This document shows, in pieces, positions 17,399 to 27,085 of a DNA stretch of 57,014 nt (position 1 is its first letter; each line of letters begins with the position of its first letter). Source of the DNA: Gammaproteobacteria bacterium (GTDB taxonomy: Bacteria; Pseudomonadota; Gammaproteobacteria; Enterobacterales; Alteromonadaceae); the NCBI GenBank assembly GCA_023380515.1, contig JAMCRH010000182.1, positions 1-57,014 of the forward strand, read 5' to 3'. The position numbers and the translations under genes are program-made. The notes below the pieces were generated by a model that saw only the letters and a list, made by a program, of their open reading frames with translations, made no database searches and was not told where the DNA came from.

Positions 17399-18468
17399 GC
17401 CAAAACACCCTTACTCGAGGGCATTTCATTGCCTTGACGCCGAATGGCCTGACGTAGGGCGCGGCCAAAGACTTTAAACAGGCCCTCTACTTGGTGGTGA
17501 GCGTTGCCTTCGGTGGTGCTTAAGTGCAACGAGATTTTCATGCTGTCGCACAGCGAACGGAAAAAGTGCGGCACCATTTGCGTCGCCAATTGACCCACGT
17601 TCTCGGCGCTAAAGTCGGCGTCGAAAACCAAATAGGGACGACCTGAAATATCGAGCACACATTCGGCGCGGCATTCGTCCATTGGTAAGACAAAACCGAA
17701 GCGGCCAATGCCACGTTTGTCACCAAGGGCTTTGTGTAATGCTTCGCCCAACGCTAACGCAGTGTCTTCGACACTGTGGTGATCGTCGATGTGGAGGTCG
17801 CCGTCGACGGTGACTTGTAAGGAAAATCCGCCGTGGGTGGCAATTTGCTCAAGCATGTGGTCGAAGAAGCCAATGCCGGTCGCAAGTTTCACCGGACCCG
17901 CTTCGTCGAGGTTTACTTGCACACGAATATCGGTCTCGCGGGTGGTACGAACAACTTCAGCAGTGCGTGGCTTGGTGGTCAATTGCTTAACGATTTGCGC
18001 CCAACCATTGACGCCACGCTCGTAGCGAATACCGGCGATACCCATGTTTTCTGCCAATTCAAGGTCAGTTTGACGGTCGCCAATGACAGCGGACGTGGTG
18101 AAGTCGACTTTACCTTGTTGCAAGTAGTCTTTCACCAAACCGAGCTTGGGTTTACGGCAGCTGCAGTTGTCTTCTGGGAAGTGTGGGCAAATTAGCACGT
18201 CGTCGAAGCGAATACCGTGGGCGGTAAAAAGATCCATCATGGCGTTGTGCGGTGGATCAAAGTCCGCCTGCGGGAAACTGTCGGTGCCAAGTCCGTCTTG
18301 ATTGCTGACCATCACCAAGCGATAGCCGGCAGCTTGGAGGTCTTGTAGGGCGTTAATGACGCCTGGTTCGTACACAAGTTTTGCGAGGCTATCGAGTTGT
18401 TTGTCGACCGCTGGTTCTTCCACTAAGGTGCCGTCACGATCGATAAAGAGAATTTTTTGCTGACTCAT
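17395..18468 (-). CDS. hisB: Bifunctional histidinol-phosphatase / imidazoleglycerol-phosphate dehydratase
   Basis: A 357-residue two-domain enzyme of the enterobacterial type. Residues 1-165 are a HAD phosphatase with the nucleophile motif FIDRDGT (Asp10, Asp12) and a Cys/His zinc loop ([15 protein letters not shown]). Residues about 167-357 are the dehydratase, with the duplicated metal-binding motifs [32 protein letters not shown]. It lies 2 bp after hisC. Confidence 0.97.
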   Translation of the reverse strand: MSQQKILFIDRDGTLVEEPAVDKQLDSLAKLVYEPGVINALQDLQAAGYRLVMVSNQDGLGTDSFPQADFDPPHNAMMDLFTAHGIRFDDVLICPHFPEDNCSCRKPKLGLVKDYLQQGKVDFTTSAVIGDRQTDLELAENMGIAGIRYERGVNGWAQIVKQLTTKPRTAEVVRTTRETDIRVQVNLDEAGPVKLATGIGFFDHMLEQIATHGGFSLQVTVDGDLHIDDHHSVEDTALALGEALHKALGDKRGIGRFGFVLPMDECRAECVLDISGRPYLVFDADFSAENVGQLATQMVPHFFRSLCDSMKISLHLSTTEGNAHHQVEGLFKVFGRALRQAIRRQGNEMPSSKGVLA

Positions 18469-18470
18469 GG

Positions 18471-19628
18471 TTATGCTCCTGCCTTGCTGGCTTTAAAGTC
18501 ATCAAGGACTGCCAGTAACTGTTGATTTTCGCTGGCGCTGCCGACGGTAATACGGACGCAATTGCTGAGGCCAACTTGCGACGATTGATTACGAATCAGA
18601 ACACCGGCTTGAATACAGTGTTGCATCAATGCATCGGCGTCATTCACGCTAACAAGAATAAAGTTAGTCACAGAATTGTGTACCCGTTTCACCCACGGAT
18701 AACCCTGTAATGCTAGTGCGAGTTTAGCGCGCTCGGCAATGGTTTGCGCGGTATTTGTTTGCACCCGAGCTTGTTCTTGCGAGCTCAACGCCTGCTGCGC
18801 CACCTGAATACTTAAATCTGGCAATGGGTACGGCGCGAGAACCGGCAATAACGCCTGAACTAAATCCGCGTTAGTGAGCGTAAAGCCAACTCGAATGCCG
18901 GCTAAGCCGAATGCTTTTGACAGTGTGCGCATGACAATCACGTGCGGGTTTTGATCAATCGCCGCAACCATCGAAACGTTCGAGTTGCCCTGCAGCGTAT
19001 TGGAGTTCGCATAGGCAGCCGGTGACCGCGCTTGGGCGAACTCAATGTAAGCTTCGTCGATAACCACAAGAGCCCGATTCTGACATAGCTCGATAACGCG
19101 CTGCATGCTGTCACGTTGCAAAGCATTGCCAAGTGGGTTCGACGGGTTACATAAAAACACCACTTTAATGCCAGGCTCGTTGTTGAGTGCTTGTTCAATA
19201 CCATCAAGGTCCAGCTGCCAAGTATCGGCAAGCAGCGGCACAGCAACGGTTTCATTGTTATTAATAGCCGCACTAATGGCGTACATGCCATAGGTTGGCG
19301 GGCAAATCAGAATTTTGTCACGACCTGGCTCGCAAAAGGTGCGAATGAGTAACTCAATGCTTTCGTCGCTACCTCGGTGGCTGATTACTTGCTTCGCGGC
19401 AACACCAGCATAGTCGGCATAGGCCTGATTCAGCGCCTGGTTTTGAAAGTCGGGGTAGCGATTCAAACCTTCGGTTTTGACACTGTAGGTTTGCGAGTAG
19501 GGCGACTCGTTAGCATTTAACCAGACGCTGCCGCCGGACATGCTGCGCCGTGCTGACGCGTAGGGCGTAAACGAACGTAAGTGCTCACGCATGAGCGTAT
19601 TGACTAAGTTTGCAACGGCGGTGCTCAT
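18471..19628 (-). CDS. hisC: Histidinol-phosphate aminotransferase
   Basis: A 385-residue PLP enzyme of fold type I converting imidazole-acetol phosphate to histidinol phosphate. The PLP lysine is in [25 protein letters not shown] and [10 protein letters not shown] are the expected Asn and Asp/Tyr cofactor contacts. It overlaps hisD by 4 bp. Confidence 0.95.
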   Translation of the reverse strand: MSTAVANLVNTLMREHLRSFTPYASARRSMSGGSVWLNANESPYSQTYSVKTEGLNRYPDFQNQALNQAYADYAGVAAKQVISHRGSDESIELLIRTFCEPGRDKILICPPTYGMYAISAAINNNETVAVPLLADTWQLDLDGIEQALNNEPGIKVVFLCNPSNPLGNALQRDSMQRVIELCQNRALVVIDEAYIEFAQARSPAAYANSNTLQGNSNVSMVAAIDQNPHVIVMRTLSKAFGLAGIRVGFTLTNADLVQALLPVLAPYPLPDLSIQVAQQALSSQEQARVQTNTAQTIAERAKLALALQGYPWVKRVHNSVTNFILVSVNDADALMQHCIQAGVLIRNQSSQVGLSNCVRITVGSASENQQLLAVLDDFKASKAGA

Positions 19629-20983
19629 GAACGTGACTCCTGTGATAATTGCTCTGCGGCTAGGTCAGCTTGCATGCGCGGGCTTTCAAGGCGCAAGGAA
19701 ACCGCACGTAAGTGAGCGTCTAACTGCTCTTCTGCGGCTAGGTCAATCAGTGTTTGACCAAGATCTTGAAGGCCTTGTGCTGAGACGGTTTGTACCGTGT
19801 AACGGCGATAAAAGTCGAGCAAACCTAGACTGCTGTAATTGCGGGCGAAGCCGTACGTTGGCAACACATGGTTGGTACCGGTGGCATAGTCACCGCCAGA
19901 CTCTGGGGTATAGTGACCGACAAAAATAGAACCAGCATTGGTTAACTTGGGTAAGTAACTGTCGGTATCGTCAAATTGCAGCAATAAGTGTTCAGGCGCG
20001 TAGGCTTGACTAATGGCTACCGCTTCGGTTAGGTCACGGGTAAGAATCAACGCACTTGCACTTAACGCTTGTTGGGCAATGGACTGCCGCGGCAATGCAG
20101 CGAGCTGTTCACTCAGCTCGACTTTTACTTGTTCAATCAGCGTGCGGCTCGGCGACAACAGAATCACTTGCGAGTCAGGGCCGTGCTCTGCTTGTGAAAG
20201 CAAATCAGCGGCTACAAAGGCAGGCTCGGCGCTGTCATCGGCGATAACCAAAATTTCCGACGGTCCTGCAGGCATATCAATGGCTGGGCCGCCAGCAATT
20301 TGGCTGACCTGCTGCTTGGCTTCGGTGACATAGGAATTGCCAGGCCCAAAAATTTTGTCCACTTTGGTGATGCTTTCGGTGCCCAACGCTAATGCGGCAA
20401 TCGCTTGCGCGCCACCGCCTAAGCAAACTTGGGTGATACCGCATTTAATTGCGGCATAACAAATTGCCGGCGAAAGCTGACCGCCGGCACTTGGCGGGCT
20501 GATCAGAATGCGTTCTTGGCAATTCGCAATTTGGGCCGGAATTCCGAGCATGAGGACCGTGCTTGGTAAGCTGGCGCTGCCACCCGGAATATATAATCCA
20601 ACGCGCTCAAGGGGCTGAAAGCGTTGCTCACAGACGATACCTGGCATGGTTTCAACCTGCACGTTTTGCGGTTGCTGAGCGAGGTGAAACTGGCGAATGT
20701 TGTTGTATGCTTGGTCGATTGCACGTTGCACTGCCGGACTCGCTTGCTCAGCGAGGGCAGCAACAGTTGCCATCGGCAGCACCGGACTGGCTAAACGCAC
20801 ACCGTCAAATTGCGCGGTGTAGTCGAGCAGCGCCTGATCACCTTGGCTGGCAACGCGGTCGATAATGTCGCGCACTTGTGCTTGCAAACGTGCACTGACG
20901 GCTTGCACCGGGCGCGCAAGAGCCGCACTGCGTTCGGCCGCCGATGCGTCTTGCCAGTTGATCACTTGAATGTCGGTTGCCAT
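19625..20983 (-). CDS. hisD: Histidinol dehydrogenase
   Basis: A 452-residue zinc enzyme performing the last two oxidations to histidine. The family signature is seen in AGPSEILVIADDSAEPAFVA and in the zinc-ligand segment LLSQAEHGPDSQ. YATGTNHVLPT near the C-terminus is also diagnostic. It sits 4 bp downstream of hisG. Confidence 0.97.
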   Translation of the reverse strand: MATDIQVINWQDASAAERSAALARPVQAVSARLQAQVRDIIDRVASQGDQALLDYTAQFDGVRLASPVLPMATVAALAEQASPAVQRAIDQAYNNIRQFHLAQQPQNVQVETMPGIVCEQRFQPLERVGLYIPGGSASLPSTVLMLGIPAQIANCQERILISPPSAGGQLSPAICYAAIKCGITQVCLGGGAQAIAALALGTESITKVDKIFGPGNSYVTEAKQQVSQIAGGPAIDMPAGPSEILVIADDSAEPAFVAADLLSQAEHGPDSQVILLSPSRTLIEQVKVELSEQLAALPRQSIAQQALSASALILTRDLTEAVAISQAYAPEHLLLQFDDTDSYLPKLTNAGSIFVGHYTPESGGDYATGTNHVLPTYGFARNYSSLGLLDFYRRYTVQTVSAQGLQDLGQTLIDLAAEEQLDAHLRAVSLRLESPRMQADLAAEQLSQESRS

Positions 20984-20987
20984 GGTT

Positions 20988-21884
20988 TTACCCCATCATT
21001 TTCTCAATTGGCATGACTAGAATCGAACTACAGCCTAATGCTTTCAGTTGTTCCATGGTTTCCCAGAATAAGTTCTCGGTACTGACCACGTGTACGGCAA
21101 CTTGCTCGTCAGTGTGACTTAGGGGCAACACAGTCGGCCGCTCGGCGCCGGGTAAAATGGCTTCGACTTCGGTGAGTTTGTCTTTTGGTGCGTGCAGCAT
21201 AATGTATTTGCTCTCTTTCGCGAGCTGCACACCGTCAAGACGAGCTAATAATTTGCTGACTAGCTTCTGCTTCTCGTCACTTAATGACTCGCTGCGCTGA
21301 ATAATTTGCACCTGGGAGCGGAAAATTACTTCTTGCTCAACTAAGCCATTGGCTTCCAGGGTTGCACCGGTTGATACTAAATCGCAAATAGCGTCAGCTA
21401 AGCCCGCCCGCGGAGCAACTTCAACGGAGCCGGTGAGCATGACTGGCTTGGCTTGAATACCTTGGGTGGCCAAGTAGCTTTCCAGAATGCGTGGATAGGT
21501 GGTGGCGATTTTACTGCCATTAAGGTCAGTTAAACCTTGGTAGTTGGTTTCTTTGGGCACGGCGATGCTCAACCGGCAGAAGCCGAAATCGAGCCGACGC
21601 AAGGACTGAAAACTGCTTGGCTGATTCTTAATGCTGCGCTCGAGACGCTCTTCTTCAAGCACGTTTTCACCCACTAAGCCGAGGTCGACAACGCCGTCCA
21701 TCACTAAGCCTGGGATATCGTCGTCACGAACACGCAATAAATCAATTGGGTGACTGGTGCTGTGGGCCATTAAACGCTGCTCGTGAAGGTTGAACTTGAC
21801 GCCACAGGCTTCAAGAAGCTTCAGTGACTCTTTGCTGAGTCGACCAGATTTTTGCACTGCAATCGTTAAACGTTCACTGCTCAT
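20988..21884 (-). CDS. hisG: ATP phosphoribosyltransferase, long form
   Basis: A 298-residue first enzyme of the pathway. The catalytic part includes [10 protein letters not shown] and the PRPP-type loop in [14 protein letters not shown]. The C-terminal about 75 residues ([17 protein letters not shown]) are the histidine-binding regulatory domain of the long form, so feedback inhibition is expected and no HisZ is needed. First gene of the operon, 179 bp after the leader peptide. Confidence 0.97.
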   Translation of the reverse strand: MSSERLTIAVQKSGRLSKESLKLLEACGVKFNLHEQRLMAHSTSHPIDLLRVRDDDIPGLVMDGVVDLGLVGENVLEEERLERSIKNQPSSFQSLRRLDFGFCRLSIAVPKETNYQGLTDLNGSKIATTYPRILESYLATQGIQAKPVMLTGSVEVAPRAGLADAICDLVSTGATLEANGLVEQEVIFRSQVQIIQRSESLSDEKQKLVSKLLARLDGVQLAKESKYIMLHAPKDKLTEVEAILPGAERPTVLPLSHTDEQVAVHVVSTENLFWETMEQLKALGCSSILVMPIEKMMG

Positions 21885-21974
21885 TGGGTTTCACCTTATT
21901 TGCTTGATTTCAAAACTGTTTCAATAAAAAGTTAAATTCGATTCGTGTGTTGCTGCTATGGGCGGCGAAGACAT

Positions 21975-22007
21975 GAAAAAAGCCCCGGAAGGTACGCTTC
22001 CGGGGCT
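21975..22007 (-). terminator. his operon attenuator terminator
   Basis: On the minus strand a perfect 10-bp stem (plus-strand AGCCCCGGAA at 21981-21990 with TTCCGGGGCT at 21998-22007) is followed by six T residues. It lies between hisL and hisG. Confidence 0.92.
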
Positions 22008-22025
22008 CAAGAATCAAAGGGGCTC

Positions 22026-22049
22026 AGGAAGGTACCAAAGGACCTTCCT
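22026..22049 (-). promoter_or_regulatory. his attenuator pause hairpin / antiterminator arm
   Basis: AGGAAGGT (22026-22033) pairs with ACCTTCCT (22042-22049). On the minus strand its second arm GGTACCTTCC is also complementary, with one bulge, to GGAAGCGTACC inside the terminator, giving the alternative antiterminator fold. Confidence 0.8.
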
Positions 22050-22063
22050 CATGCAGAAGGCCG

Positions 22064-22153
22064 CTAGAGGAAATGATGATGGTGATGCACAGCAACGCCA
22101 GAGCAGAGGCTCTGTTTTGCGTTCATTGCTGATTGTGCACCATATAAATTCAT
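22064..22153 (-). CDS. hisL: his operon leader peptide
   Basis: A 29-codon reading frame starting at ATG 22153 and ending in TAG, with five consecutive His codons (CAT CAC CAT CAT CAT) at codons 23-27, then Phe-Leu-stop. A purine-rich AGGAACGGA precedes the start. The stop lies 15 bp before the first attenuator hairpin. Ribosome stalling at these codons when charged tRNA-His is scarce would favour the antiterminator, as in enteric his operons. An internal ATG at codon 10 could also be used. Confidence 0.9.
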   Translation of the reverse strand: MNLYGAQSAMNAKQSLCSGVAVHHHHHFL

Positions 22154-22246
22154 TTCCGTTCCTATCTTTTAGTTGGCACTGCTGCTAGCTGGCACTGCTG
22201 CCATGGAGTCCGCTTAAATCTGAACAAGTCTGCTTAAGTTGTATGG

Positions 22247-22274
22247 ATTTTACCGACTCAAGTTCAGATTGCAA
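22247..22274 (-). promoter_or_regulatory. Candidate his operon promoter
   Basis: On the minus strand TTGCAA (22269-22274), a 16-bp spacer and TAAAAT (22247-22252), about 95 bp before hisL. A 10-bp direct repeat GGCACTGCTG at 22175-22184 and 22191-22200 lies in the transcript leader. Confidence 0.45.
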
Positions 22275-22289
22275 GTACTTTCTTGCAGT

Positions 22290-24317
22290 TTAAAGTTTGC
22301 GCGGCAGCATTAACGTGAAGGTCGTACCGACACCTACGGTGCTTTCCACAGAAATATCGCCTTTCAGTTTTTGCCGAACTAAGTTGTACACAATCGGCAT
22401 ACCTAAACCTGTGCCGCCTTCACTACGCTTGGTGGTAAAGAACGGATCATAAATTTGACCCAAGATGATCTCGTCCATACCGACGCCGTTATCACTAAAA
22501 CGCAAACGCACTTGATTACCTGCGGCGGTCTCGGCCGACAAGGTCAAAATGGCTGGTTCATCGGCGCTGCGCTGATGGAATGCATGACGAATGGCATTGG
22601 TGACTAAGTTGGTAATGATCTGCGCCATGGCCCCTGGAATGGTGGTCATGACAATGTCATCAGCCATCTCGACCTTGTACACAATACCGGCACGTCGCAG
22701 TTCGATCGACAGGGTCGACATGACTTCTTCGAGATAGGTTTTGAGATTAATCTCACGTTTCTCAGCAACCATTTGGTCAACGGCAATTTGCTTAAAGTTA
22801 CTAATCAGTTCACCCACCCGCGACAGGTTTTTCTGGGTGAGGCTTAAGCTGTCGGTGCTGCGCTCGATAAAGCCACTGAGTTGGTCTCGCGTGAGTTGTC
22901 CCTGTTCGAGTTGCTCTTTCAAAATCGCGAGACGGTCATGCACCATGCTGGTACCTGTGATGGCAACGCCGAGTGGGGTGTTAACCTCATGGGCAACACC
23001 GGCAACGAGGTTACCGAGTGCGGCCATTTTCTCAGACTCGACCAGCTTGTCTTGGGCGTCACGTAATTCATCGAGCGTTAGCAACAGCTTGCCTGCTGTT
23101 TTCCGCTTATTCAGGAACATGACAACGGTTGTGACGGCCATGACTAAGGCGATTAGAAACGCAAAACCAATGGCCCACAGGTACAAGCGTTGGCGGTCGA
23201 TCGTGCGCTCGCGCGACTCGAGTAATGCCAATTGTTCGTCAAGGGCGGTGCGCTGATCGCGCAGCTGCTGTTGTTGCACTGCAAGGACGTTACGGTTGGC
23301 TAAAATGCGCTCGGCTAACTCGTCACTTTCTTGTTGTTTTTGGCGCAATTGAAACTCTTTTTGGCGCAGCTGCACTTGCTGCTCTTCAAGCGCTTGCTCA
23401 CTGCGACGCAGGGTAATTTGAATTTGCCGTAACTGCTCTTCGCGTTCAAATAACAACTGTCGCTGACCGTCGAGCTCACGGAGTAACTCTTGTAAGGCAG
23501 TTTGCTGGGAGTCCATCACCTGCTGTTTGTCTTCGAGCGTGCCTTGCTGCGCTCGCAGCACATTGTCACGTTCGCGCACGGTTTGCTCGAGTAAGTCGAT
23601 GCGATTTAATAGTTGCCGATTTTCGGCGCGGCTTTGTTCGAGTTCGCTGGTTAAACCATTGACCTGTTGTTGTAAGTCCGCCGCGCGCGCTTGCGCACGG
23701 CGAGCCATCACGGCCATTTCCAACTCGTTGCCGCGCAGCATGAGCAGGTCGCCAGAGGCGCGCAAACCGGTACTTTCAATACGATCGGAATTAACCTGAA
23801 AGCCGAGGCGATTCTGAGTGGTGACGACCAGATTGATCATCATGTCATCGCGCACCGGCGAGTGTTCGGTGATCACCAGAATTGCTCGGCCGCGCACGGC
23901 ATTGAAACTACTATTGAGCAAGTGCGAAGCACCGGTACCAATATACAAAACATCCACTTCACTGCCGCCACTTGGTCGTGTGACTTCAACGACTTCAATG
24001 CGTAAACCGCGAATACTGCCCAATGGCGAATTACGTAATTCTTGATAGACTTTCGGGCTGCCGAGGACCCCAATCGTCAAGCTTTCACGCACGGATTCAT
24101 TCGGCCAGGTGACGTAATGAACAACATTCGCCAAATAGGCGGCACGCATTTCTTCCGCCGATATAGGCGTGGTTGCTTGCCCTTGAGCCTGTGCAACTGC
24201 ACTCGTTAGCCCGAACGAGCAACAGGCTATGAGCAGCAAAATGCGCAATTGATGAATGAAATTACTCGGCATAAGTGTCGGCATCCAAGTCTGAATATGA
24301 AATAATGCCCCTAGCAT
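22290..24317 (-). CDS. YfiR-domain sensor histidine kinase
   Basis: A 675-residue membrane histidine kinase. A signal segment (about residues 24-46) precedes a periplasmic YfiR/DUF4154 domain (about 50-195). A long Gln/Glu/Arg-rich coiled coil follows (about 205-378), then a transmembrane helix (379-402). The cytoplasmic kinase has the H-box GVAHEVNTPLG (His443), N-box NLVTNAIRHAF, G1 DNGVGMD and G2 GGTGLGMPIVYNLV. No response regulator gene is adjacent, so its partner is encoded elsewhere. Stimulus unknown. Start codon is uncertain: ATG 24317 is listed, but 24272 gives a more usual signal peptide; neither has a strong ribosome site. Confidence 0.85.
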   Translation of the reverse strand: MLGALFHIQTWMPTLMPSNFIHQLRILLLIACCSFGLTSAVAQAQGQATTPISAEEMRAAYLANVVHYVTWPNESVRESLTIGVLGSPKVYQELRNSPLGSIRGLRIEVVEVTRPSGGSEVDVLYIGTGASHLLNSSFNAVRGRAILVITEHSPVRDDMMINLVVTTQNRLGFQVNSDRIESTGLRASGDLLMLRGNELEMAVMARRAQARAADLQQQVNGLTSELEQSRAENRQLLNRIDLLEQTVRERDNVLRAQQGTLEDKQQVMDSQQTALQELLRELDGQRQLLFEREEQLRQIQITLRRSEQALEEQQVQLRQKEFQLRQKQQESDELAERILANRNVLAVQQQQLRDQRTALDEQLALLESRERTIDRQRLYLWAIGFAFLIALVMAVTTVVMFLNKRKTAGKLLLTLDELRDAQDKLVESEKMAALGNLVAGVAHEVNTPLGVAITGTSMVHDRLAILKEQLEQGQLTRDQLSGFIERSTDSLSLTQKNLSRVGELISNFKQIAVDQMVAEKREINLKTYLEEVMSTLSIELRRAGIVYKVEMADDIVMTTIPGAMAQIITNLVTNAIRHAFHQRSADEPAILTLSAETAAGNQVRLRFSDNGVGMDEIILGQIYDPFFTTKRSEGGTGLGMPIVYNLVRQKLKGDISVESTVGVGTTFTLMLPRKL

Positions 24318-24335
24318 ATCGTAAAGGACGTCCTG

Positions 24336-26261
24336 ATGTCAGAGGTTACTGCAGTTTTTGCACCCGAGGGAGCACTCAGTAAAGCATTACCCGGTTTTCA
24401 ACCCCGCCCCGCCCAACAGCAAATGGCAGCGGCGATTACGCAATTGCAAAAAGCGGGCGAGCAGCTTGTGGTGGAAGCGGAAACCGGAACTGGTAAAACA
24501 TTTGCTTATTTAGCACCGGCGTTGCTGCAAAGTGGCAAGGTCATTTTGTCGACCGGAACGCGCAATCTTCAAGAACAATTATTTCATCGCGATTTACCGC
24601 AATTGCGCGCGGCGTTAGCGCCACGCAAAGTCGCAGCGCTGCTAAAAGGGCGCAGTAACTATTTGTGTCTGAATCGGATGGAACAGGTTATTCGTTATCC
24701 GGGTGAAGTCGATAGCGAGATCCTCGCTCAACTGCAAATTATTCGCGATTGGGCAAACCGGACCAAAACCGGCGATTTGGGTGAAATTGCTGAACTGGCG
24801 GAAGATTCGCCGGCATTACCACGAGTCACGAGCACCATAGATAACTGCCTTGGCCGGGAATGTCCGCAGTACGAAGACTGCTATTTGGTGAAAGCGCGCA
24901 AAGAAGCACTGGAAGCGGACATTGTTGTCGTTAATCATCATTTGTTCTGTGCTGATCTGGTTTTAAAAGATACCGGTTTCGGTGAGTTAATTCCGGCCGC
25001 CGATTTGATTGTCTTCGACGAGGCACATCAGCTCCCAGACATTGCCAGTCAGTATTTCAGTGAAACCGTGTCGACGCGCATGATCGTCGACCTGTGTAAG
25101 GATCTGCAGCTGTTGTACCGCACTGAAGTGCGCGACGCCCGGCCATTGTCGCAAATTGCCGATCAACTTGAACGCTCAGCTCGGGATTTACGTCTGACCT
25201 TTGCGGTAGACCCAGAACGCGGTAATTGGCGCGACGCGCTAGCGACAGAACAAACCGGTGTGGCCGTGCAACGGTTAGCGGACATGCTGCAGCGGGCATT
25301 GGATATTTGCCGCAATTTGTTGGGGCGGATTAAAGAACTCGATCAGTGCTATGAGCGCCTCGATCTCATTCACAAGCGTTGGCAATTACTGCAAAATACT
25401 CAGGTTACCGGTTACAGTTATTGGTACGAAACGACACCGCGGCATTTAAGTGTGCATCGCACGCCACTGTCGGTTGCTGAACCTTTCGGTCGCCAGCTTG
25501 AAGCACAAGAAGCGCGCTGGGTATTTACCTCAGCGACGCTGACCGTAAACGGTTCATTTACGTTTTTTAATCAGCGTTTAGGGCTTGGTTTAACACCTGC
25601 AAAACTACATACACTGGTGCTCGACAGTCCGTTTGATTTTCAAAAACAAGCCTTGTTGTGTTTACCGCGCTATTTGCCGGAACCCAATTCGCGCGACATG
25701 AGTCAGGCGCTGGTGCAGTTAGTTGAAGAAGTTGTGGCAGCGAACCATGGCGGCACTTTTGTGCTGTTTACCAGCCATCGGATGTTGCAACTGGTCGCCA
25801 AAGCGTTGCGTAACGATACGGATCGGCTGGTTTTAGTGCAGGGAACCTCGAGCAAGCGCGAGTTGTTAAATCAGTTTGTGGCGGCAGAAAATGCGATATT
25901 GCTGGGTACCAGTTCCTTCTGGGAAGGGGTTGATGTGCGTGGCGATGCGTTGCGTTGTGTGATTATTGATAAGCTCCCCTTTAGTTCGCCGGACGAGCCG
26001 CTGTTGCAGGCGCGCGTTGAAGATTGTCGCTTGAAGGGCGAAGACCCGTTTGCCGCCATTCAAATTCCCCAGGCCGTGATTGCGATGAAGCAAGGGGCGG
26101 GGCGTTTGGTGCGGGATGTCAATGACCGCGGTGTCTTGATCATCTGCGATAATCGAATGGTCACGAAACAGTATGGACAAACATTTATTGCGAGTTTACC
26201 GCCGATGCAGCGCACGCGGTCGCTCGCTAAAGCGTTAGAGTTTTTGAGGAACGTCGAATGA
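24336..26261 (+). CDS. yoaA: DinG/XPD-family ATP-dependent DNA helicase YoaA
   Basis: A 641-residue superfamily 2 helicase with an iron-sulfur cluster. Walker A is EAETGTGKT (48-55), the DEAH box is at 228-231, and four cysteines fit the 4Fe-4S site (Cys111, Cys171, Cys176, Cys182). C-terminal motifs FTSHRMLQLV, GTSSFWEGVDV and QGAGRLVRD complete helicase domain 2. YoaA works with the chi subunit of DNA polymerase III in repair of stalled forks. The ribosome site AAAGGACG precedes the start. It overlaps tsaB by 4 bp, a common pairing in gammaproteobacteria. Confidence 0.93.
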   Translation: MSEVTAVFAPEGALSKALPGFQPRPAQQQMAAAITQLQKAGEQLVVEAETGTGKTFAYLAPALLQSGKVILSTGTRNLQEQLFHRDLPQLRAALAPRKVAALLKGRSNYLCLNRMEQVIRYPGEVDSEILAQLQIIRDWANRTKTGDLGEIAELAEDSPALPRVTSTIDNCLGRECPQYEDCYLVKARKEALEADIVVVNHHLFCADLVLKDTGFGELIPAADLIVFDEAHQLPDIASQYFSETVSTRMIVDLCKDLQLLYRTEVRDARPLSQIADQLERSARDLRLTFAVDPERGNWRDALATEQTGVAVQRLADMLQRALDICRNLLGRIKELDQCYERLDLIHKRWQLLQNTQVTGYSYWYETTPRHLSVHRTPLSVAEPFGRQLEAQEARWVFTSATLTVNGSFTFFNQRLGLGLTPAKLHTLVLDSPFDFQKQALLCLPRYLPEPNSRDMSQALVQLVEEVVAANHGGTFVLFTSHRMLQLVAKALRNDTDRLVLVQGTSSKRELLNQFVAAENAILLGTSSFWEGVDVRGDALRCVIIDKLPFSSPDEPLLQARVEDCRLKGEDPFAAIQIPQAVIAMKQGAGRLVRDVNDRGVLIICDNRMVTKQYGQTFIASLPPMQRTRSLAKALEFLRNVE

Positions 26262-27034
26262 GTGAGCCAAAGTTATTGGCAATAGACAGTGCAACCGAAT
26301 ACTGTTCGGTTGCGTATAGTGATGGTGAACAGCTGGTATTTCGCGGGCAAGAAGCACCGCGGCAACATGCGGACTTATTACTGCCGTTTGTTCAGCAAGT
26401 TCTTGCAGAAGCGGGCAGTAGCCTGGCTGAATTGGATGCCATTATTGTCGGGCGTGGCCCGGGTAGCTTTACCGGTGTACGCATTGCCGCTGGGATTGCG
26501 CAAGGCCTGGCATTCAGTCAACGTATTCCTTTAGTTGGCGTGTCGAGTTTGCAGGCGATGGCGCAACAGGCTTGGCGTTTAGGGCAAGTGTCACAGGTTC
26601 TTGCTGCTATTGATGCGCGCATGGGCGAGGTGTATGCGGGAACCTACCAGGTTGAAAATGGTCTGATGGTTGCACAGCATGCAGAAGTGGTGTGCGCGCC
26701 AAATACGATCGTCACTGCGCTCGACATGGCTGGCAACATGGCTGGCAACACAGCTGCCAATGTAGCTGCCAAGAAAGAGCAACGTAGTGAATGGTATGGC
26801 GTTGGTACGGGCTTTGTCACCTATGCGGCAGAACTCGCTGAGGCACTGGCCAATGTGGGGGCTACAGTTGTGGCAACCCATGCAGAAGCAACAGTGCATT
26901 TCCCGCATGCGATTGATATGTTAGCACTTGGTCGCGACGCATTTTTGCGCGGTCAGGCGGTACCAGCAAGTGAATTTGAACTGCATTATGTCCGGAATGA
27001 AGTGACATGGCAGAAACTGCCGGGGCGTGGCTAG
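26258..27034 (+). CDS. tsaB: tRNA threonylcarbamoyladenosine biosynthesis protein TsaB
   Basis: A 258-residue ASKHA-fold partner of TsaD in t6A modification of ANN-decoding tRNAs. LLAIDSATEYCSVA is the phosphate-1 motif; IIVGRGPGSFTGVRIAAG is the family signature. The ATG overlaps the yoaA stop. The protein is somewhat longer than E. coli TsaB (about 231) partly because of a low-complexity insert of Met-Ala-Gly-Asn repeats near residue 155, encoded by 12-bp tandem repeats. Confidence 0.95.
   Translation: MSEPKLLAIDSATEYCSVAYSDGEQLVFRGQEAPRQHADLLLPFVQQVLAEAGSSLAELDAIIVGRGPGSFTGVRIAAGIAQGLAFSQRIPLVGVSSLQAMAQQAWRLGQVSQVLAAIDARMGEVYAGTYQVENGLMVAQHAEVVCAPNTIVTALDMAGNMAGNTAANVAAKKEQRSEWYGVGTGFVTYAAELAEALANVGATVVATHAEATVHFPHAIDMLALGRDAFLRGQAVPASEFELHYVRNEVTWQKLPGRG
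26724..26771 (+). repeat. 12-bp tandem repeats inside tsaB
   Basis: Units of the type ATGGCTGGCAAC occur twice in tandem, followed by degenerate copies (ACAGCTGCCAAT, GTAGCTGCC), encoding Met-Ala-Gly-Asn-like units. It is in frame. Confidence 0.7.
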
Positions 27035-27085
27035 GCGTAAGAGCCGAGACGCGCGCGAGCAAGGTTGTTGCCGAGGAGGTAGCTC

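Noticed and set aside
21958..22188. A 76-residue plus-strand frame over the his leader
   Set aside because: It reads through the attenuator hairpins antisense to hisL; the minus-strand leader explains the region fully.
22741..23256. A 171-residue plus-strand frame inside the histidine kinase gene
   Set aside because: Antisense shadow; the opposite strand encodes conserved kinase motifs.
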